64,000 nucleotides of DNA, from NCBI GenBank assembly GCA_905221605.1, contig CAJNDS010002612.1:243626-307625 (forward strand), written 5' to 3'. Below the pieces are notes generated by a model, which saw only the letters and a list, made by a program, of their open reading frames with translations, was not told where the DNA came from and ran no database searches. The position numbers and the translations under genes are program-made. Position 1 is the first letter of the stretch. Each line of letters begins with the position of its first letter. This document shows, one piece after another, positions 21,802 through 31,100 of this stretch. The DNA comes from Symbiodinium natans. Lineage: Eukaryota > Sar > Dinophyceae > Suessiales > Symbiodiniaceae.

Positions 21802-24800
21802 CTGAGGTTGGCCCCGCGCGCTCTTTGTGAGGATGAAGGAGACAGGCTGCCTGAAAAGAGTTTAGGGTTTAGGGTTTGGGGTTTAGGGTTAGGGTTTGGG
21901 GTTAGGGGCTTAGGGTTGAGGATTTGGGGTTTCGGGTTTAGCAGCTTCAAAAGCTTGAGGATAAGGGCTTCAAGGGCTTACAGAGCTCTGCGCCCAAGCC
22001 CTAACCCTAAACCCCAAACCCCCAAACCCCCAAACCCCAAACCCTAAACCCCAAACCCTAAACCCTAAACCCCAAACCCCAAACCCCCAAACCCTAAGCT
22101 CAACGAAGGCGAGGCGGCCCGTTTGCGCAGCTCCCCAGCTTCTCGAGCTCCTTCCGATCCTGGACATCGCCAAGCTTAACCCACGATTTAGGGTTTAGGG
22201 TTTAGGGTTTAGGGTTTGGGGTTTAGGGTTTAGGGTTTAGGGCTGGGACCCTTTGGAGGTTTCCGAACTTCGGGGTACGTTATTGGGGTCCTTACTATAA
22301 GGGATCCTACTTCTGGGTGGCCTATTTTGGGTCTCCTATTTTCGTAAACCCCATGTTGGCTCTCCCTCTACATTTCGTGTAGCCGGGGCTCCACGTAGAC
22401 GTCTTGCTTGTCCCAGGTGATGAAGCCATAGTTCGCCCCCAAACTCTTGACGACGCCCTCCAAGCGCGTGGCCGGCCCCGGGTCCGTTTCGGGGTCGCAC
22501 TCCGAGGTGTCCCACTGAAGGCTCCGGGCCTGCGGGGTTTAGGGTTTAGGGTGTAGGGTTTAGGGTTTAGGGTTCGGGTTTAGGGTTTCGGGTTTCGGGT
22601 TTCGGGTTTAGGGTTTAGGGTTTAGGGTTTAGGGTTTAGGGCCTGTGTTCTAGGAGGAGCCATTTCTTGAGGGTTTGTGACTACTCAACCCCTAAGCCCT
22701 TATGCTAAACAGCTCAAGCAACTAAACCCCCCTATAAGCCCCTTCAAGCCCCCTAAACCCTAAACGCCCTTAAGCCAAGCTCTAAAAGTCCCCCCCCCCC
22801 ACCCTCAAAAGCCGCCTGCGCATTGCCATCCTTGTAGCCCTAAACCCTAAACCCTAAACCCTAAACCCTAAACCCGAAACCCTAAAACCCTAAACCCTAA
22901 ACCCTAAACCCAAAATACAGCAACCCCCCCTAGTGGCCGCCTGCGCGTTGCCATCCTTGTAGTGCAAGGTGAAGGAGCAGCGCCTGCCAACCTGCGCCGG
23001 TTCCTTCGACGGGGCGTCGCTGGCCCGGAAGTAGATATCCCCCTCGGCGGCCTCCGCAGCAGGGGTTTAGGGTTTGGGGTTTAGGGTTTAGGGTTCAGGG
23101 TTTGGGGTTTAGGGTTTAGGGTTTAGGATTTAGGGTTTAGGGTTTAGGGTTTAGGGTTTAGGGGTTAGGGGTTAGGGTTTAGGGGTTACTATAATCCCTA
23201 CTACGGCCTGTTAGTAGAAGGGGAAACGTCCCAAGTTTTAGAACCTGAGTCCAGGAATTTCGGGATTTTGGGGTTTAGGTCAACCCTCAACCCTAAATCC
23301 TAAGCCCAGAATGAAAAGCGCTATGATGGAAGACTGTACTAACCAAGAACAAAAAAACTAAATCCAACAAAAACCTGAACCCTAATTAAGTCCTAATCCT
23401 CAAGCCCTGAACCCTAAACCCAAAAACCTGAACCCTAAATCCTAACCCCAACCCCCCAAGCGCAAAATACCCTAAACCCTAAACCCCAAACAACCTAGAC
23501 CCTCAATCCAAAACCAACAAAAACATCAAAAACTAAACCCAAGCCCTATATGAACCCTAAACCCCCACCCGCACCCCGCCCCCGAAAAAACACAATGAAC
23601 GAAAGAACAACCGTCAATCTGAACCCCAAACCCTAAACCCCAAAAAGCTAAATTCTAAACCCTGAACCCAAAACAAAAACGAAACTTAAATCCTAAACCC
23701 TACTCCCCAAAAATTTCCAAAACCCCCCAACAATAATAAAACCCCAAAAAGAACAAAACCCTCCCAAAAACACAACAAACCCTATAGCAAGTAAAACAAA
23801 AATCCAGAAAGACTAAACCCTACACCCAGAAAAACACCCTAAACCCCAAACCCAAAAAAGACCTACACCCTACAGCCTAAATCCTAAACCTGAACCCTAA
23901 ACCCTAAGTCCTAAACACCTGAAATCCTAAACCTGAACCCTAAACCCTAAGTCCTAAACACCTGAAATCCTAAACCTGAACCCTAAACCCTAAACCCTAA
24001 ACCCTAAACCCTAAACCCTAAGTCCTGAACCCTGCACCTCTGAGGCGATGAAGCCATACCCGCGGTCCTCGCTGAAGGACTTCACATAGCCCACCTGAGA
24101 AGAGCAGGGCTCAGGGTTCGGAGCTTAGGGTTCAGGGCTCAGGGTTCAGGGGGTTGTTTGGGGTTTAGGGTTTAGGGTTTAGGGTGTAGGGTTTAGGGTT
24201 TTAGGGTTTTAGGGTTTTAGGGTTAGGAAATCAGGAGTCCATGGCCCACGCAGCTGTAATCAGAGTCCCAGGCACAGCCTTCTCCGCAGCCTTCTCGGAC
24301 CGTGGCTTCTCCGAGTCCAGCTTGTCATCCGACGCGCGCCTGACCGGAACCTTGGCCGGCTTGGGCGCCTGCGTGAGGTGGTGGTCGGGGGGGTTTGAGC
24401 TTCGGACTCAGGGTTTCGGGGGAGAGGGCTTAGGGGCTTTAGGGGCTTAGGGTTCAGGGTTTAGGGTTTCAGGGTTTCAGGGTTTTGGATTTCAGGGTTG
24501 TAGGGGTTTATGGGGTTTCGGCTTGGGTGCGCCTTGGCGAAGTAGTGGCCCTCATTGAGGCGGACGGCGGCCGGGATCTTCTGCCGGCCGAGGCCGCGAC
24601 CTGGCGCGGCCTCCACCGGCGCGCGCCTCGCGCGGTAGGCTCGTAGCACCTGCCTGGGCTTAGGGTTTGGGGTTTGGGGTTTCGGGTTTAGGGTTTAGGG
24701 TTTACGGTTTAGGGTTTAGGGGTCTAGGGGTCTAGGGATATTTTTTCAATAACCCTAAACCTAAACCCTAAATAAACCCAGCTGCTGGCCCTCCTCTGAG

Positions 24801-25410
24801 GTGAAGTAGTCCAGCACGTCTCTTGTTACATGGGACTGTTCCAGGAAGCGGATGGCCTCGGCAAGAGTCTGACGGTTTAGGCTTTAGGGTTTGGGGTTTA
24901 GGGTTTAGGGTTTAGGGTTTAGGGTTCAGGGTTCAGGGTTTAGGGGCTTGTTGCAAGTATTAAGCGTTCAGGTCCGGGGAAAGTTTCGAGGAGTTTCGAG
25001 GATTTTCGAGCAGTTTCTGCTTTGGGTTTTTCTTAGTTTTTTCAAGTTACAGGGGTTTGAGGGTTTTGGGTTTTGGGTCTTGGGTTCTGGGTTAACATCT
25101 AGAAGGTATCCTTCTGCCTCCCTACGACTTTGCTCAGTAGAAACCGCAAAAGGTCGGCCCATCACCCAAACCCTAGGGTCCTCACATGTAGAAGTATTCC
25201 GAAAATCCAGATGCCCAAAAAAACGGATTGACACTCCAATTCCGCGTCAACCCTAAACCCTAAACCCGAAACTCTAAACCCTAAACCCTAAACCCCAAAC
25301 CCTAAACCCTAAACCCTAAACCCTGAACCCCTAAACCCGAAACCCGAAGCGCGCCTTGGTGGACACTTCGGACTCGAGCCCTGCGGTGGCGAGCCAACTC
25401 CAGCTCGCCT
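21802..25410 (-). CDS. Multi-cold-shock-domain protein, split into short exons
   Basis: Cold-shock domains bind single-stranded nucleic acid. The signatures are unmistakable on the minus strand. Exon 24094-24038 reads VGYVKSFSEDRGYGFIASE (19 codons, CTCAG acceptor). It joins in phase to exon 23051-22941, which reads GDIYFRASDAPSKEPAQVG then RRCSFTLHYKDGNAQ (37 codons, GC donor); together these make one domain with RNP-like GYGFI and DIYF motifs. A second domain starts in exon 22529-22388 (LEGVVKSLGANYGFITWDK, QDVYVEP) and continues through 22159-22105 to 21850-21802 (QPVSFILTKSARGQPQAH, CTTTTCAG acceptor, GC donor). Upstream exons, probably of the same gene: about 24395-24241 (Lys/Pro/Glu-rich linker), 24648-24515 (Arg/Gly-rich), 24868-24778 (LAEAIRFLEQSHVTRDVLDY) and about 25410-25348. 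The introns hold telomere-like repeat; one is flanked by a 27-bp direct repeat. Start codon and true 3' end are not established. Confidence 0.8.
23187..23235. mobile_element. MITE-like hairpin element, copy 6 (half element)
   Basis: ACTATAATCCCTACTACGGC, then CTGTTAGTAGAAGGGGAAAC and GTCCCAAG match the right half of copies 1 and 3. The left half is absent. It lies in the intron of the cold-shock gene. Confidence 0.65.
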
Positions 25411-25539
25411 CCCCCCCCAAAGAGCGTGGTTTAGGGTTTAGGGTTTAGGGTTTGGGGTTTGGGGTTTAGGGGTTTAGGGGTTGAGGGTTTAGGGTTTAGG
25501 GTTTAGGGTTTAGGGTTTAGGGTTTAGGGTTTTGGGTGT

Positions 25540-26585
25540 GTCAGGGGAGGGCGCGCGCTCGGGTGTGAAACACCCCGGGCCGCGCGCTCGCGTTGCCCGT
25601 CAACCCACCCCGGCCACCCAAACTATACTCTATTAGGGTTTAGGGTTTATGGAATTTATTTTCTTGTGCTCTGATCCTTGCTTTGATGTTTTTAAAGTTG
25701 CGCTGTTTGGGTTTAAGCTGGGGTTGGGGGTAGCCTCGGCCCTTTTCGGGCCTTCGGCATGTCAGGGCCCGTAGAGACCCTTATTTATTTGAAGGTCAGG
25801 GAAACCCTTTGTGCCTGCTCCTGGATTCCCCTTCTTTAAGGGCCTCAATAAGCCTTTTGGTGGCTCTTGGGGCCTTTTGGGGGCTTCCTGGGGGCTTTCC
25901 TGGCCCTGCCGGGGTAAAATGAGGGAAAAAACCATCGATTTCAGTACCAAAAAATCGCATTTTTCATTGCGGGTACGACGTACCCGGGCATCCTGGGGTC
26001 CCCTTTCTTTTCGAGAACCTTTTAAACCTTTTGAAGCCTTGTGGTGGCTCTGGGGGTCTCTCGGGGCCTTGTTCGGACCTTCGGCGTGTCAGGGGCCGCC
26101 GCCCTTGGCCCTTGGGCGGGCCCTTGGCCCGAGGGGAATTGGCCTAGCAGCTCGGGGCAGGCTGTTGGCCGGGGGCCCTTGGCGGGGGGGGGCTTGGCCC
26201 GGGGGGCCCTTGTCGCGGGGAGGCCCTTGGCCGAGGGGTGGCTGAGCCCCGTTTTGACCCAAAAGACCCCTCGCCAGCCTCCTGGTCCAGGAATCCAGCT
26301 ACCAGGGGCCCGGCAAACCCTGAACCCAAAACCCTGAACCGACCTCCAGACCAAAAGGGTTACACTTTGGGGTTATACTTTAGCTACGCTAAAGGTGGTC
26401 TGGGTGCCGGCCATCCCTTAGCCGAGTACTGACGTTGTCGTAAAAAAGGCCGATGTCCGTTGGCCTGTCCAGGACAGACGGTGAGGCTTAACCCTCACCT
26501 TTCCGTCTTTTTGCTTGGGCGCTGGGGCTGTAAGGCCCTCGGCCGAGCGTTCGGGGTCTGTCGCTCGACGGAAGCGACCCCTCAC
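25540..26585. other. GC-rich segment with GGCCC/CTTGGCC-rich simple sequence
   Basis: Apart from one heptamer block near 25635, this kilobase lacks the repeat and is G/C-rich with many GGGCCCTTGGC-like words. Frames stay open by composition. I see no exon with supported splice sites; the short stretch with ATCGATTTCAGTACC near 25935 is not explained. Confidence 0.4.
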
Positions 26586-26587
26586 TT

Positions 26588-26732
26588 AGTTTAGGGTTTA
26601 GGGTTTAGGGTTTAGGGTTTAGGGTTTAGGGTTTAGGGTTTAGGGTTTAGGGTTTAGGGTTTAGGGTTTAGGGTTTAGGGTTTAGGGTTTAGGGTTTAGG
26701 GTTTAGGGTTTAGGGTTTAGGGTTTAGGGTTT
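26588..26732. repeat. Interstitial TTTAGGG array
   Basis: About 20 consecutive perfect heptamers. Confidence 0.95.
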
Positions 26733-26789
26733 AAGGCTTTGGGTTTCGGATTTAGGGTTTGGGGTTTAGGGTTTAGGGTGCAGGGGTTT

Positions 26790-27912
26790 CGCGGTGGGCG
26801 AAGTACATTCTGAGCTTCTCACCCACGGGCCAGGGGAACGGATCGGTCAGTTCTCTACATGATCGTCCCTTTTTGGAAATAAGAGGGGCCGCCTTCTGAT
26901 CAGGACCCCAAAAAGGGGTCATGTTTTGGAGGAGTGACCATTTGGGAATCGGCGCAGTGGGATTCTGCCATGGTTTTTGGCGCGACTGTAGCTGGAGTTT
27001 AGAGTTAGAGCTTGTCCCATCCTATCTCCAGCACCACGTCGGAATCTTGGCGTCACTGCCTTTGTCTACACAAGATTGCGATGAAAACTAACGGCTACTG
27101 CCACTGTTGACAGGCACACTGCTCCTCAAAGACCATGGCCCTGGTGCTGCTTGTGGGGTTGGCATGACAACAGAAGCCCCGCGTTGTGAATCCTGCCTTT
27201 CTTGCCTGAGCTCCGGACGCCCAAACACACCCGGAAACATTGAGGCACATTATTGAAGGAATTGATCCAAATCCGATCTTCAGCTGTGTGTCACAGCTAA
27301 ACAAACCCCATAACCCAGAAGACCCCCCAGAACCCCAGAAGACCCCCCAGAACCCCAGAACCCCAGAACCCCAGAACCCCAGAACCCCAGAACCCCAGAA
27401 CCCCAGAACCCCAGAACCCCAGAACCCTAAACCCTCCCCGTCCTTCTGAGCTGTGGCTGAGGGAACGTCGTTCATGCTGGCCATGGCTCCAGCAAAGTCG
27501 CGCCAGCAAAGATGAACACTGAACCGTCAAGCAATTAGGAGTTATACGTCCCTGGGCCCCATTTCTGGATTAGGGTTTTAGGGTTTAGGGTAAACCCTGT
27601 TTCCCTAAACCCTAAACTCCCTAAACCCCTCTGACAGACCAGAACCACACCCGGGGAGAAGATAGCAGGTTCACAAGTCGACACTGCGCTGCCGTTTCTG
27701 CAAGCTGTGACACGATGTCGACGATGGTATTCTACGCGTGTATGGCGAGACCTCCCCCTGACAGCCGAAAGCAACGGCACCCCATATTTACCCCAAACCC
27801 TAGACCCTAGACCCTAGACCCTAAACCCTAAACTCCTAAATCCTTGTTTCGCAGAACTCAGGGCGCCTTCCAAGAGTTCAAAGGAGACTTCGGGTGTCGC
27901 GGAAGTCAGCTT
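26790..27912 (-). CDS. Minus-strand exon cluster downstream of the EF-hand membrane gene
   Basis: Exon candidates in transcript order: 27912-27841 (TSATPEVSFELLEGALSSA; acceptor CCACCAG), 27731-27651 (IVDIVSQLAETAAQCRLVN, LLSSPR|GTGTGG; acceptor GCGTAG), 27484-about 27420 (Met with GCCATGG context, ASMNDVPSATAQKDGE), about 27300-27095 (KIGFGSIPSIMCLNVSG, Cys-rich, ends QWQ and TAG) and 26854-about 26790 (ELTDPFPWPVGEKLRMYF; acceptor ATGTAG). The first two could instead be distal exons of the EF-hand gene if its apparent stop is spliced out. The middle two look like a small separate gene with an (AGAACCCC)n-filled intron. No family is recognised. Confidence 0.45.
27311..27425. repeat. (AACCCCAG)n microsatellite
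   Basis: About 13 copies of AACCCCAG-type octamers with two longer CAGAAGACCCCC variants. A degenerate relative occurs at 29625-29845. Confidence 0.95.
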
Positions 27913-28142
27913 CTGGTGGCCGACAGGGGCTTAGGGTTTAGGGTTTTAGGGTTTAGGGTTTAGGGTTTAGGGTTTAGGGTTTAGGGTTTAGGGTTTAGGG
28001 TTTAGGGTGGAACCAGGAGTTCACAAACGCCTCTACCACCCAAATCCCAAGCCCTCGCCAGGTGCTTTTCTTCCGCGGGACGCCGGCCTTGGTCTGTACA
28101 CGGGCTCACGGCCCTCGACATCCCTCCGCCCCCCCCTGCGCG

Positions 28143-31100
28143 TCATTGCGCGACAGGCGGCATCCACCACCCAGCTTTTGCGGCAAACTCCGACCTGATC
28201 GCCTCGATCTCGCGTAGGGATAGCTGCCCGTCTTGGTCAGCATCCAACTGCGGAAGGGAAACCATACACTCCAAGCCCGAAACCCGGAGAAGGCTGAGGG
28301 AAACGCTTTGTTGGGGGAGACTAGCCCTCACCTGGGAGCACATCTAACGTATGGATCCGCTCGACCCTCAACCCTACACCCTAAACCCTAAACCCTCAAC
28401 CCTAAACCCCAAACCCTAAACCCCAAACCCTAAACCCTAAACCCCAAACCCTAAACCCTAAACCCGCCTCGCGCAGCAAGTTCGCCCAGCCCTCCTCAGA
28501 GAGGTCCTGGTGCAGAAGCGACCGCACTGCCGAGGACATCTCCTCCTGGCCTGGCTTTTGGGCAGCTTCATGCCTTTAAGGTTTAGGGTTTAGGGTTTTA
28601 GGGTTTTAGGGTTGAGGGTTTAGGGTTTAGGGTTTAGGGTTTAGGGTCTAGGGTCTAGGGTCTAGGGTTTAAGCTTTAAGGTTTAGTTTAGGTTTAGGGT
28701 TTAGGGCGTTTAGGGCTTCTTGGGGGTGTTAGTACAGGGTGTTTTTTGGGGTTTTTTGGGGGGTTTGGTGAAAGCGATGAAAGGCTATGGCAAGTAGCTC
28801 AGAAGCCCATCGGCATCCCTGTCCAGCAGGCAGAAAAACTGGTGCATCTCCACCGAAAGCTCCGACCGGGGAGGTATCTCCTGGCTACTTGGACACTTAG
28901 TAAGTAGGGTTATAAGTACCTTAATTGCGAGTATAAGTATTATAAGTATAGCTACCATACTTATAACGCCACTTCCTAAGTACCCTGATCCTTTCAGCAA
29001 CCCCGCAAGTAAACATCTGTTTGCTAGATACCCATGTTACCGGGGACCCCTGAAGAAAATTCACACTATTTTTAGAACAGCCCAGGCATCCCACAAACAA
29101 CCCTGAACCCAAAAGCCTAAACCCTAAACCCTAGATCATAAACCCTAAACCCTAAACCCTAAACCAAGTTCAACCCTGAACCCTGAACCCTAAACCCTAA
29201 ACCCTAAACCCTGAACCCTGAACCCTCAACCCTAAATCTCGTTCAGGCTCTATTGCTTTCTTGGCCTGGTGGACAGGGGCTCAGGATGCTGAGGATACTT
29301 GGGGGGGGGGAGGGGGGAGTTCTTTCGGTTGGCGTTCAGGGTTGAAAGGGTTGAGGGTTTAGGGCTTAGGGTTGAGGCTTTAGGGTTTAGGGCTTAGGGT
29401 TTAGGGTCTAGGGTTTAGGGTTTAGGGTTTAGGGTTTAGGGTCTAGGGTTTGGGGTTTGGGGTCTAGGGGTTTAGGGTTTAGGGTTTAAGGTTTAGGGTT
29501 TAGGGTTTAGGGTTTGGGGTTTGGGGTCTAGGGGTTTAGGGTTTAGGGGGCATGCGGACGCCTTCCCGAAGAGGACGTAGCGGGGGCCCTCCCAGTGCTG
29601 GTACTGCCAGAGCACCTTGCCAGCCCAGGAACCCCAGAACCCCAGAACCCTAAGAAGTCTAGGAACCCCAGAACCCAAAGAACCCTAGAAGCCTAGAACC
29701 CTAGAACCCTAGAACCCTAAGAACCCTAGGAACCCCAGGAACCCTACGAACACTAGGAGCCCTAGGAACCCTAGGAACTCTAGGAGCCCTTCGGAACCCA
29801 AAAAACCCTTAGAACCCTAGAACCTTAGAACCCCAAAACCCCCCTCGGGGTCTACTTTTGGGGTTTAGGGTTTAGGGTTTAGGGTCTGGGGTCCAGGGTT
29901 TAGGGTTTAGGGTTTAGGGTTTAGGGTTAGGGTTTAGGGTTTAGGGTTTAGGGTTTAAGGTTTTGGGGGGTTGGGGTGGGGGGGGGCGGGGTTAGTTAGG
30001 GCTAAGTGTGGCGAAGATCGCAGATTCGTAAGAGAACTTTATTCCAGCTACCATCGCATTGATCTGCAATATAACCGTGAACAAAAAGAACGGGATTCTT
30101 TCTTCTACCAGTAGCTTGCTTATGCCAGTTGGGGTCTTCGGGTTCAATACTTAAGGCTTCAGGATGTCGGAGTTTGGGGTTCAAGGTCTAGCAGATTGAG
30201 GGTTTGGGGTTTCGGGCCTTTGGGGTTGGGAACTTAAAACCTGGGGTTTGGGAAGCACTGAGGACAACAAACCCTCAAGATTCCTAAAGCCCCTAAACCC
30301 TAACCCTAAACCCTAAACCGCCCCCCCTTTATCCCCCCAGGAGGCACCAGGAACTTGACTGTGTCTTGGAGCGGCCACAGGAAGAAGAAGTTCATCCCAG
30401 TACCGATGCACACCTCGCGCCAGACGTCTTCGGAGGCCTTCGGGGGAGTGGGTTTGGGCCCTGAACCCGAATTCCTAAACCCTAAACCCTACACCCTAAT
30501 TCCTAAAGCCTAAACCCTGCACCCTAAACCCAAAAGCCATTCAACTTTGGGGTGTAGAAGTTGGAGGGCTGCAGCTCTGGAACCTCTGACAACCCATCGG
30601 GTCGGGGCTTCAGGATTCAGGCTGTAGAGATTGCGTGGTTTGTGTTGAGTTCGGGCTTTAGAATTCTTGGCTTCAAGTTTGGGCCGCCACCAGGCGCGAT
30701 GAGATGAGGCAGTGAGGGGTTTGGGGGCCTCTCCCTACTGGAGCATGCTCGCGGATTCACCGGAGCAAAAAAAGACTACGGTGGCAGGGCTCCTAAACCC
30801 TAAACCCTAAACCCTAAACACCTCCAGATCGAGGCGGACCCCAAAGACCACGAAGAGGCAGGAGCCGGCGAAGGCGATCCCGGCGAAGAGGCTGGCGAAG
30901 AGCGAGTTCACGGTTTGGGCCTGCCCATCCTCACAGTTGTTGTGGCAAGCCTGTCCAAGAATGTTGCGGATGCTTTGGCTTTTGGGGGGTCCCTTTTTGG
31001 GGAGTCTACTACAGTTGGGGCAGAAGAGGGGTATCTCTATTTGGGGAAATACTTGTGCCCACCCCAAACCCTGAACCCTAAATTGAGGGGTCTATGGGAG

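Noticed and set aside
25760-26430. Gly/Pro/Ala-rich frames up to 144 codons
   Set aside because: GC-rich simple sequence lacking stops by composition; no splice sites or domain.
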